Positions 9,069 through 17,118 of a DNA stretch of 32,908 bases are shown here, piece after piece; within the stretch, counting starts at the first letter, position 1, and each line of letters starts with the position of its first letter. The notes beneath the pieces are model-generated. The model was not told the origin of the DNA, did not search any database, and saw only the letters and a list, made by a program, of their open reading frames with translations. A program made the translations under genes and the position numbers. Origin of the DNA: Lachnospiraceae bacterium (lineage in GTDB: Bacteria; Bacillota; Clostridia; Lachnospirales; Lachnospiraceae); assembly GCA_017450105.1 (NCBI GenBank), contig JAFSXC010000114.1, positions 1-32,908 of the forward strand. Reading direction: 5' to 3'.

Positions 9069-9667
9069 AGATCGGGATTCTGGGAGGCACCTTTGATCCG
9101 GTGCACAACGCGCATCTTGTTCTGGCAGAAGCGGCCTATCAGGAGCTTTCTCTGGATACGGTCTGGCTCATGCCGACCGGAAATTCGCCGCATAAGAAGG
9201 AGAATGAAATTACGCCGCTTTCGGACAGGCTGAATATGCTGTCCCTTGTGGTGGAGGAGAATCCCCATCTTACGCTGTCGCGGTTTGAGGTGGATTCGGG
9301 AGAGGTAAACTATACCTTCCGTACCGCGGAGCAGTTGACGAAGCTGCATCCCAAGGATGCCTTTGTGTTCCTGATGGGAGGGGATTCCCTGCTCATGTTT
9401 GATAACTGGGTCCATCCCGAGATCATAGCGCGCCATTTTACCCTGGCGGCGACGGTGCGCAGCATTGTCGATGAGCGAAAGGCCGCGGAGCGGATCGGCT
9501 ATCTGAAGGAAAAATACGAGGCGGATATCGTATTCTTTCCGGCGCCCTCCTTTGACATCTCCTCGACGATGATCCGGGAAAGAATTAAACAAGAAAAATC
9601 CATTCGATATCTTGTGCCGGAGAGCGTTAGGGAGTATATTGAAAGAGTGGGTTTATATCTTGGATAA
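9065..9667 (+). CDS. nadD: Nicotinate-nucleotide adenylyltransferase
   Basis: About 200 residues. The nucleotidyltransferase motif GGTFDPVHNAHL is at the N-terminus and FDISSTMIRERI near the C-terminus matches the second nucleotide-binding motif. The enzyme adenylates nicotinate mononucleotide in NAD synthesis. The start at 9065 makes a four-base ATGA overlap with the yhbY stop and lies eight bases after AAGGGG; the ATG at 9059 fits less well. Confidence 0.96.
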   Translation: MKIGILGGTFDPVHNAHLVLAEAAYQELSLDTVWLMPTGNSPHKKENEITPLSDRLNMLSLVVEENPHLTLSRFEVDSGEVNYTFRTAEQLTKLHPKDAFVFLMGGDSLLMFDNWVHPEIIARHFTLAATVRSIVDERKAAERIGYLKEKYEADIVFFPAPSFDISSTMIRERIKQEKSIRYLVPESVREYIERVGLYLG

Positions 9668-9686
9668 ATTTTTGAATTAAGAACCG

Positions 9687-10280
9687 ATGAATGACGATTT
9701 AAAAGCGCTCAGGAAAAAAGTGAAAAAGGCTCTGGATAAGGAGCGATGGGAGCATACGAAGGGAGTGACCTATACGGCGGCCGCTCTTGCGATGGCGCAC
9801 GGCGTAAATATCGAGGATGCGATGACCGCCGGCCTGCTCCACGACTGCGCAAAGTGTATTCCGAACGAAAAAAAGCTTTCGCTGTGTAAGGAATATAAGC
9901 TCCGTCTGAAGGAGGTGGAAAAAAAGAACCCCTCCCTGATCCACGCGAAGCTGGGCGCGTTTCTGGCGAAGGAAAAATACGGAATAACGAAAAAATCGAT
10001 TCTGAGCGCCATTGCCTGCCATACGACGGGGGCGCCCAAAATGAGCCGTCTGGATAAAATTATCTTTATCGCCGACTATATCGAACCGGACCGTGTAGAG
10101 GCGCCGAATCTGATGGCGGTAAGGAGACTTGCGTTCCGGGATCTGGACCGGTGCATGTACCGGATTTTATCGGATACGCTGACGTATCTGAAGGGAACCG
10201 ACCGGGAGATCGATCCGGTTACAAAACAGACTTTCCAGGTATATAAGAGCCTGGTCGATGGAGAAAAGCATGGAGCTTAG
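9687..10280 (+). CDS. yqeK: YqeK-family HD-domain hydrolase (likely Ap4A hydrolase)
   Basis: 197 residues with an HD metal-dependent hydrolase domain: WEHTKGV supplies the first His, LLHDCAK the HD pair, and FIADYIEPDR is the family's C-terminal signature. YqeK enzymes in Gram-positives split diadenosine tetraphosphate symmetrically. The gene sits in its usual place between nadD and rsfS. The ribosome binding site is weak. Confidence 0.9.
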   Translation: MNDDLKALRKKVKKALDKERWEHTKGVTYTAAALAMAHGVNIEDAMTAGLLHDCAKCIPNEKKLSLCKEYKLRLKEVEKKNPSLIHAKLGAFLAKEKYGITKKSILSAIACHTTGAPKMSRLDKIIFIADYIEPDRVEAPNLMAVRRLAFRDLDRCMYRILSDTLTYLKGTDREIDPVTKQTFQVYKSLVDGEKHGA

Positions 10281-10623
10281 TGCCGCCAAAATGGCGAAAT
10301 GCGCCTATGAGGCGCTCGCGGAGAAGAAGGGTGAGGATATAACGATCGTGGATATTTCCGAGATCTCCCCGATCGCGGATTATTTTCTGATCGCCGGCGG
10401 CAGCAGCGCCGTTAAGCGGAACGCCATGACGGACGCGGTGGAGGAGGCGATGGCGCGGCTCGGAGCCGAGGGCGCCCGTAAGGAAGGAAACGGCCAGTCC
10501 ACCTGGATCCTTCTGGATTACAAGGAGATTATCGTTCATATTTTTTCGGATGAGGACCGGAGCTTTTACGACCTGGAGCGGGTCTGGAGAGACGGAAAAC
10601 GCATATCCCCGGAGGAGCTTTGA
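10270..10623 (+). CDS. rsfS: Ribosomal silencing factor RsfS
   Basis: About 117 residues with the Oligomerisation/RsfS fold: motifs ISPIADYFLIAGG, GNGQSTWILLDY and IVHIFSDEDRSFYDLERVW are all present. It binds L14 and blocks 30S-50S joining in starvation. The ATG at 10270 has GGAG six to seven bases upstream inside the end of yqeK; the ATG at 10258 is possible and would extend the overlap. The next gene starts directly after its stop. Confidence 0.94.
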   Translation: MELSAAKMAKCAYEALAEKKGEDITIVDISEISPIADYFLIAGGSSAVKRNAMTDAVEEAMARLGAEGARKEGNGQSTWILLDYKEIIVHIFSDEDRSFYDLERVWRDGKRISPEEL

Positions 10624-11652
10624 ATGAGCGAATGGGTGCTTGTAGTAGATGACGATGCGGCGAATCTTCGAATGGCCAGCCATATCCTGGTGGGAGAGGG
10701 GATGCGGGTAAGCTGTGTGAAATCCGGTGCGGAAGCCCTTTCCTTTCTGATGAATAACCGGCCGGACATTATCCTGCTGGATGTGCATATGCCGGGAATG
10801 GACGGCTTCGAGACGCTTCGAAAAATAAGAGAAAACGAGGATTACCGGAAGATCCCGGTGATCTATCTGACCGCGGATGAGGATACGGAAACCGAGAAGA
10901 CGGGCTTAAACGCCGGCGCGATGGACTTCATCAAAAAGCCCTTTGTCCCGGAGGTCATGCTGATCCGTGTCCAGCACATCATCCACCTGATCCATCTCCA
11001 GAAGAATCTCGCTATGGAGGTGGAGGAAAAGACCAGTGAGGTGGTCCGCCAGCAGGAAAAGCTGGCGAGGATCTCTCTTGAGATCGTACAGGCGCTTTCC
11101 GGAGCCATTGACGCCAAGGATACCTATACGAACGGCCATTCCACGAGAGTGGCGGAATACGCCAGAGAAATTGCCAAGCGGACCGGGTATTATTCTCAGG
11201 CGGAGCTGAAAAACATATACATGATGGGGCTTCTGCACGATGTGGGGAAGATCGGCATACCGGACTCCATCATAAACAAGCCGGCCAGACTCTCGTCCGA
11301 TGAGTTCGAACAGATCATGAACCACCCGGTCCTGGGAGCCAGGATCCTGCAGAATATCCGGGAATTCCCGGAGCTGAAAACCGGCGCAAGATGGCATCAT
11401 GAACGCTACGACGGGAACGGCTATCCGGATGGACTGAAGGGAGAGGAGATTCCGGAAAAGGCCCGGATCATCGCGGTGGCGGACGCCTACGACGCGATGA
11501 CCTCGCGTCGGAGCTACCGGGACATCCTGTCCCAGGAAACCGTACGCAGTGAGATCGAAAAGGGGAAGGGAACGCAGTTTGATCCGTTTTTTGCCGACAT
11601 CATGCTTCTTATGATGAACGAGGACCCGAACTATAAAATGAGGGAGCATTAA
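10624..11652 (+). CDS. Response regulator with HD-GYP domain (predicted c-di-GMP phosphodiesterase)
   Basis: 342 residues. A receiver domain at about 1-120 has VVDDD at the acidic pocket and LLDVHMPGMDG around the phospho-acceptor Asp. A coiled linker leads to an HD-GYP domain at about 150-335 with HSTRVAEYA, LLHDVGKIGIPD and HHERYDGNGYPDG; the metal ligands and the GYP motif are intact, as in RpfG-type enzymes. The gene starts immediately after the rsfS stop with GGAGG eight bases upstream, so it is probably co-transcribed with the housekeeping unit. Seven bases after its stop comes a hybrid kinase, which is the likely source of its phosphate. Activity on c-di-GMP is inferred from the family. 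Confidence 0.93.
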   Translation: MSEWVLVVDDDAANLRMASHILVGEGMRVSCVKSGAEALSFLMNNRPDIILLDVHMPGMDGFETLRKIRENEDYRKIPVIYLTADEDTETEKTGLNAGAMDFIKKPFVPEVMLIRVQHIIHLIHLQKNLAMEVEEKTSEVVRQQEKLARISLEIVQALSGAIDAKDTYTNGHSTRVAEYAREIAKRTGYYSQAELKNIYMMGLLHDVGKIGIPDSIINKPARLSSDEFEQIMNHPVLGARILQNIREFPELKTGARWHHERYDGNGYPDGLKGEEIPEKARIIAVADAYDAMTSRRSYRDILSQETVRSEIEKGKGTQFDPFFADIMLLMMNEDPNYKMREH

Positions 11653-11658
11653 AGCTGC

Positions 11659-14406
11659 ATGAATCTGAAGGAGGGGGAAAAAGAAATACAGAAAACCGTA
11701 CATCTGGTGATCGTCCTTGTGGTGACCGGTATGGCGGCCTGCCTTTCTGTTCTGACCTTTGTCTGGAACTGGGAGCTGTTTTCGCTCCCCTTGTTTGGTG
11801 TACTTACCTTTGTGACCTGGTGGCTCCACGTTACCGAAACCGCGCCCCCCAGAACCCGGACGCTTCTGTATGCCGCCTTCGTCGCCTTCGGAATCTTTTT
11901 CTATGGGATCCACCGCGATACCTTCTATGACGTCGCGATGCTTACCATCTTCTCGATCCTTTTGTTTTCCATTACCTACGAAAAGTATGCCCTGAACCTT
12001 GTGTTCTCGGTCTATGTCTTATATATGGCCTATATCATGATCCTCCATGTAACCGGCTATCGGTCGGGGGATTTTGTTTTGGGAAAGGTCATCATCCAGA
12101 TCGCTGCGGTCGCCTTCGGCTATTGGATCGGCCTGTTTGTGCTGCGAAAGCATGAGGACGAACGCCGGCTCCACGACCGGATAATCGAGGAGCTTTCGGA
12201 TGTGAACCGTCGGACGGAGGATTTCCTTACGAACGTATCGCATGAGCTCCGTACGCCGATCAACGCGGTGACCGGTATTACCTCCGTTATGCTCGGGAGC
12301 GAGGACGATCCGGAAAAACAGCAGGACCTTTTATCCATTCAGAAGGCTGGAGACCGGCTCATGGGCCAGATCGGCGACATTCTCGATTATTCCGAGATCG
12401 ATACGGACCGCCTTATCTTATCCGAGGAGGAATATCAGGTATCCTCCATCATCAACGACCTTGTGACCGAGCTTCGTGTAATGGAGCAGACGAGCATGCT
12501 GGACATGATCTTCGACCTGGATGCCCGGGTGCCCCAGAAGCTGATCGGGGACGGCCGCAGGATCAAAAAGATCCTTCGTCATCTTTTGGACAATTCGATG
12601 AAATTTACCCGTGAGGGCGGCATTTACGTCCGCGTGGAAAGCTACGCTAAGGACTATGGCGTGAACCTCATCATCAAGGTCCGGGATACGGGAATCGGCA
12701 TTTCCGGAGAGGAAATGGCCCGTATCATCCACGGCTTCTACCAGTCGGATTCCAGCCGGAGCAGAAGGGCCGGCGGGATCGGGCTCGGCCTGCCGATCGT
12801 CTATGGCTTTGTAAAGGCCATGGGCGGCTTTGTTCAGATGGACAGCCGGGAGAACGAGGGGACGCTTGTAACCATCAGCATCCCGCAGAAGATCGCGGAT
12901 GATAAGCCGAGCCTTGTCGTGAAGGATATCGAGTCTTTGTGCAACGTCTGTTATCTGAAAACCGAGAAATACGAGGTGCCGGAGGTCCGTGATTTCTACG
13001 ACAGCATGATCAAGAACCTCGTCAAGGGCCTCGGGCTCACCGTACACCGCACCGGCAGCGCCGACAGCTTCAAGGCCATTCTCGATACCTACCATGTAAC
13101 CCATGTATTTACCGCGAAGGAGGAGTACCTGGAGAACCCGGCCATGTTCGAGACCATGGACCCCGAGATCAAGGTGATCATTATCTCCGACGAACCGCTG
13201 GATCTTCGGCCCGGGAAGAATTATGTTCTGGTTCGGAAGCCCGTCTTCTCGCTGGCTGTGGCGAATACGATGAACTATGGGGAGAATGTGGATGAGAGCC
13301 TGGCTCTGGAGGGCAGAAGGCTGGTCTTCCCGGGTGTCAAGACCCTTGTCGTGGACGATGAGGATATGAACCTCTTCGTGGCCAACGGAATCTTCAAGAG
13401 CTACCTGATGGATGTGACCACGGCCATCAGCGGTATGGAAGCAATCCGGCTCTGCGAGCAGACCGATTTCGACATTATCTTCCTGGATCATATGATGCCG
13501 GAGATGGACGGCGTGGAAACCTTAAAGCTTCTGAAGAAGGAATACGAGGAGCGAAAGCTCCCCGCCTTTGTGGCGCTGACGGCCAACGCGGTCTCCGGGG
13601 CCAGAGAGATGTTCCTGCGGGAGGGCTTCGATGAATTCGTTTCCAAGCCCGTGGAAAATCTGGAGCTGGAGCGGGTCATGCGCAAGGTCCTGCCGTCGCA
13701 TTTCATCCGTTATGCGATCGCGGATCTGAATGAGGAGGCCTTTATTATGGCGGCCAGAGATCAGTTGGCCGGTATGACCGTGGACCCGATCCGCCTCCTG
13801 GCCGCCCAGGGGATCAATACCTCCGAGGGAATCAACTACTGCCGCGGAGACCGCGCCTTTTATGTGGATCTTCTGCGCAAGTTCAACAGCACCGCCAAAA
13901 AGAAGATCGAAGAGCTGAAGGAGGACTACGAAAAGAAGGACTGGTCCGATTTCCGTATCCGTGTCCATGCGATCAAGAGCTCCGCGCGGATGGTCGGCGC
14001 GGACGAGCTCTCCGCCATGGCGTTTGAACAGGAGAACGCGGCCAGGGATGAGAATGAGGAGCTGATCGAGCAGGGCTTTGACGATCTGATTCTGAATTAC
14101 ACCGCCGTTTCGGAGATGATCGGGGAGGCGATTTTACCGCATATCGAAGCGGAGGAGGGAGAGCTTTCGCCTCTGGATCCCGAGGTCTTTGCCGAGAAGC
14201 TTTCGGAGGTGATCTCCGCTCTCGGAACCTTTGAGGGCGAAAAGGCCGAACGGATATTGTCTGAGCTGTCCCGTTACTCCTACGGAGAGACGCCGATCAG
14301 CGCGATCCTTCAGGATGCGATGGCTCTGATCGAGGACTTCGATATGACCGCGGCAGCGGAAATCATTCAGAAAATCTACGATGACGTACAGAAGGGGGGC
14401 AGATAG
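11659..14406 (+). CDS. Membrane hybrid histidine kinase: 6 TM, HisKA, HATPase, pseudo-receiver, receiver, HPt
   Basis: 915 residues. About six hydrophobic segments fill residues 13-165 with almost no loop, so there is no large outside sensor. HisKA follows with phospho-acceptor His195 (SHELRTPINAV), then HATPase_c with DNSMKF, DTGIGI and GIGLGLPI. Residues about 430-545 look like a receiver that has lost its acceptor Asp. A canonical receiver (VVDDEDMN, acceptor Asp610 in FLDHMMPEMDG) comes next, then an HPt with His770 (HAIKSSARMVGA). The C-terminal ~75 residues are helical. The ribosome binding site is weak, so coupling to the HD-GYP gene is likely. The layout supports an internal His-Asp-His relay that could pass phosphate to the adjacent HD-GYP regulator. 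Confidence 0.92.
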   Translation: MNLKEGEKEIQKTVHLVIVLVVTGMAACLSVLTFVWNWELFSLPLFGVLTFVTWWLHVTETAPPRTRTLLYAAFVAFGIFFYGIHRDTFYDVAMLTIFSILLFSITYEKYALNLVFSVYVLYMAYIMILHVTGYRSGDFVLGKVIIQIAAVAFGYWIGLFVLRKHEDERRLHDRIIEELSDVNRRTEDFLTNVSHELRTPINAVTGITSVMLGSEDDPEKQQDLLSIQKAGDRLMGQIGDILDYSEIDTDRLILSEEEYQVSSIINDLVTELRVMEQTSMLDMIFDLDARVPQKLIGDGRRIKKILRHLLDNSMKFTREGGIYVRVESYAKDYGVNLIIKVRDTGIGISGEEMARIIHGFYQSDSSRSRRAGGIGLGLPIVYGFVKAMGGFVQMDSRENEGTLVTISIPQKIADDKPSLVVKDIESLCNVCYLKTEKYEVPEVRDFYDSMIKNLVKGLGLTVHRTGSADSFKAILDTYHVTHVFTAKEEYLENPAMFETMDPEIKVIIISDEPLDLRPGKNYVLVRKPVFSLAVANTMNYGENVDESLALEGRRLVFPGVKTLVVDDEDMNLFVANGIFKSYLMDVTTAISGMEAIRLCEQTDFDIIFLDHMMPEMDGVETLKLLKKEYEERKLPAFVALTANAVSGAREMFLREGFDEFVSKPVENLELERVMRKVLPSHFIRYAIADLNEEAFIMAARDQLAGMTVDPIRLLAAQGINTSEGINYCRGDRAFYVDLLRKFNSTAKKKIEELKEDYEKKDWSDFRIRVHAIKSSARMVGADELSAMAFEQENAARDENEELIEQGFDDLILNYTAVSEMIGEAILPHIEAEEGELSPLDPEVFAEKLSEVISALGTFEGEKAERILSELSRYSYGETPISAILQDAMALIEDFDMTAAAEIIQKIYDDVQKGGR

Positions 14407-14409
14407 ATT

Positions 14410-17085
14410 ATGGCGAAAAGGTTTATGTCCTTTATTCTGGATCCGAACCGTGACCTTACTGACCGTACCTTCCTCCTGATGTCTACGATTACCTACATCG
14501 TTCTGGGCGTTATTTTTATTTGGGATATTATCATCGGAGAAACTGCTCTGAAGCTTGCCTTTCTGGGGGGAGCGCTTGTTATAATGGCCATCTTTATGCT
14601 CATCGCCGTGACAAGAAAGCTGGTGCAGCCCATCGCCACATTGATCTGCGTGATCATGATCTTCATTCTGCTGCCTGTGGAGTTTTTTACCGGCGGCGCG
14701 GTAAACGGCTGCACACCGATCTGGTATGCCTATTCCTTTATGTATGCGGGTGTGAACCTGAAGGGAAGAAAACGGATCGCCCTGATTCTGGCGATCCCGG
14801 TTTCGGCGATCATCTGCTACTGGCTGGCCTATAAATATCCCTATCTGGTGACTGTTCACGATCCGACGACCGGGTATCTGGATTCCATCGCCTCGTTGAT
14901 CGGTGTCGGGATTATGCTGTATTTTATCGTGACCTTCCTGATCCGGATCTTCTTAAAGGAAAATGAGATCGCGAAAAGCCAGAAGGAGGAGATCGAGGAA
15001 CTGAATAAGAGCCAGAGCCGGTTTTTCTCCAGCATGAGCCATGAGATCCGGACCCCGATCAATACCATTATCGGACTGAATGAGATCACCTTAAGGGATG
15101 AGGAGATCAGCCAGGACGTTGCGGAGAACTCCCTGAATATCCAGTCGGCCAGCAAGATGCTGCTGACGACGATCAACGATATCCTGGATATGAGCAAGAT
15201 CGAATCCGGAAAGATGGAGATCGTTCCGGTCGAATACGATGTGGGGAATATGCTCTCCGAGATCGTGAACATGATCTGGGCCAGGTGCCGCGAAAAGGGA
15301 CTGGAGTTCCACATCGATGTGGACCGGAATATGCCGCGGCGCCTCTTCGGCGACGAGATCCGGATCAAGCAGATCCTGATCAATATTTTAAACAATGCAA
15401 TAAAATATACGGACAAGGGCTCCGTTACGCTCCAGGTTCAGTGTACGAACACGGAGTCGAGAGAGAGGGTCCGTCTGAACTGCTTTGTTGAGGATACGGG
15501 CATCGGAATCAAGAAGGAAAACATCCCCCATCTGTTCGAGGCCTTCCGTCGTGTGGACCTGGAGCAGAACCGCCAGGTGGAGGGAACCGGCCTCGGCCTT
15601 TCGATTGTAAAGCAGCTCGTGGATCTGATGGGCGGCGAGATCTCGGTCAACAGTATTTATACCAAGGGATCGACCTTTATGATTACCCTGGAGCAGGGCG
15701 TTGTGGATTCCACGTCTCTGGGCGAGCTGGGTCTGTCCACCAGACATACCTTAAATGCCAGAGAGCATTACCGCGTCAGCTTTGAGGCGCCCAAGGGCAA
15801 GGTGCTGATCGTTGACGATAATGAAGCGAACCTGATGGTGGAGGCAAAGCTTTTGAAGGATACGAAGATCTCCATCGATACGGCGGACAGTGGAAGGGAA
15901 TGCCTGGAAAGGACGAGAACGACCGCCTACCACTGCATCTTCATGGACCATCTGATGCCCGGTATGGACGGGATCGAGTGCCTGAGGGCGATCCGCAGCC
16001 AGCCCGGCGGTCTGAACAGGGAAACGCCCGTGATCGTTCTTACGGCCAATGCCGGCATGGAAAATATGGAGCTCTATAAGAAGTCCGGGTTCGACGGGTA
16101 CCTTCTGAAGCCGGTGACCGGGCCCATGTTGGAGACGACGCTGGTCAAGCAGCTCCCGAAGGATCTGGTCCATCTTACTGATGCGGAATTTGTTTCCTCG
16201 ACGGGAGAGGAGGGCCTGTTCCGTGGCCATTCCGGAAAGCGCGCGATCCTGGTCACGACCGAAAGCGTCTGCGACCTTCCGAGGATTACGACGGAAAAGC
16301 TCAGCATTCCCGTGATCTCCTACCGGATCTACACGGAGGAGGGAGACTTTTTGGACGGGGCCGAGGTGGAGGCGGACGGCATCATCGATTACATGAAGGA
16401 AGGAAGCCGGAAGGTAAGCGCCAGAGAGCCTTCGGTTTCCGAATACGAGGAATTCTTCGCAAAGCAGCTTACACAGGCCCAGCAACTGATCCATGTTACC
16501 ATCTCGAGTCAGGTCGGGCATGGCTATGAAAACGCCTGTGAGGCAGCCAGAGCCTTTGATAATGTGACGGTTTACGATTCCATGCAGGTGTCCGGAGCGT
16601 TGGGGTTGATCGTGCTTCAGGCGAACCGTCTGGCCGCGAATGAAAAGACGGTGGAGCGTGTGATCGATCATCTGAATAAGATGCGTGAGCGGACCAGAAG
16701 CATTGTCATTACCAAATCTGCGGATCGTCTGGCAGCAGCCGGTTATATTTCCCCGCAGCTGAGAGGGCTTTCACGTGCCTTCCTTATGCATCCCGTGATG
16801 TCCGTAAGGAGAGGAAGGTACCGCCCTGTGCGCTTCTATCTCGGGAATCTCGAACGGGCCTGGGAACGGTTTTTGCGCCGGGAGCTTGCCTCCTTCCCGG
16901 AAATGGAGGATAAGCTTGCCATTGTGAACTTCGTGGGCTTAAGCTATGAACAGCAGCAAAAGATCGAGAAGCTCATCCGTACACATGCGCAGTTCAAGAC
17001 CCTGGTCTTCCAGAAGTCCAGTCCTGCGGTTTCCGCCCACTGCGGACCGCTGTCCTTCGGACTCATGTATACCATGAAGAAGTAA
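14410..17085 (+). CDS. Hybrid histidine kinase fused to a complete C-terminal DegV domain
   Basis: 891 residues. Five to six membrane segments lie within residues 18-180. HisKA has phospho-acceptor His211 (SHEIRTPINTI), HATPase_c has NNAIKY, DTGIGI and GTGLGLSI, and a receiver has acceptor Asp513 (FMDHLMPGMDG). From about 611 to the end, ~280 residues match a full-length DegV protein: the N-terminal strand ILVTTESVCDLP (usual form TDSTADLP), a REPSVSEYEEFF segment where DegV has SQPSPGEF, VTISSQVGHGYENA where DegV has ISSGLSGTYQSA, and VYDSMQVSGALG. DegV proteins bind fatty acids. This kinase has no HPt, unlike both neighbours; the DegV domain takes that place. It starts three bases after the previous stop, with GAAGGGGGG upstream. 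A fatty-acid-sensing role is inference. Confidence 0.9.
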   Translation: MAKRFMSFILDPNRDLTDRTFLLMSTITYIVLGVIFIWDIIIGETALKLAFLGGALVIMAIFMLIAVTRKLVQPIATLICVIMIFILLPVEFFTGGAVNGCTPIWYAYSFMYAGVNLKGRKRIALILAIPVSAIICYWLAYKYPYLVTVHDPTTGYLDSIASLIGVGIMLYFIVTFLIRIFLKENEIAKSQKEEIEELNKSQSRFFSSMSHEIRTPINTIIGLNEITLRDEEISQDVAENSLNIQSASKMLLTTINDILDMSKIESGKMEIVPVEYDVGNMLSEIVNMIWARCREKGLEFHIDVDRNMPRRLFGDEIRIKQILINILNNAIKYTDKGSVTLQVQCTNTESRERVRLNCFVEDTGIGIKKENIPHLFEAFRRVDLEQNRQVEGTGLGLSIVKQLVDLMGGEISVNSIYTKGSTFMITLEQGVVDSTSLGELGLSTRHTLNAREHYRVSFEAPKGKVLIVDDNEANLMVEAKLLKDTKISIDTADSGRECLERTRTTAYHCIFMDHLMPGMDGIECLRAIRSQPGGLNRETPVIVLTANAGMENMELYKKSGFDGYLLKPVTGPMLETTLVKQLPKDLVHLTDAEFVSSTGEEGLFRGHSGKRAILVTTESVCDLPRITTEKLSIPVISYRIYTEEGDFLDGAEVEADGIIDYMKEGSRKVSAREPSVSEYEEFFAKQLTQAQQLIHVTISSQVGHGYENACEAARAFDNVTVYDSMQVSGALGLIVLQANRLAANEKTVERVIDHLNKMRERTRSIVITKSADRLAAAGYISPQLRGLSRAFLMHPVMSVRRGRYRPVRFYLGNLERAWERFLRRELASFPEMEDKLAIVNFVGLSYEQQQKIEKLIRTHAQFKTLVFQKSSPAVSAHCGPLSFGLMYTMKK

Positions 17086-17118
17086 CTCAGAACAGTACAG
17101 GAAACACGGGAGTTCTGA

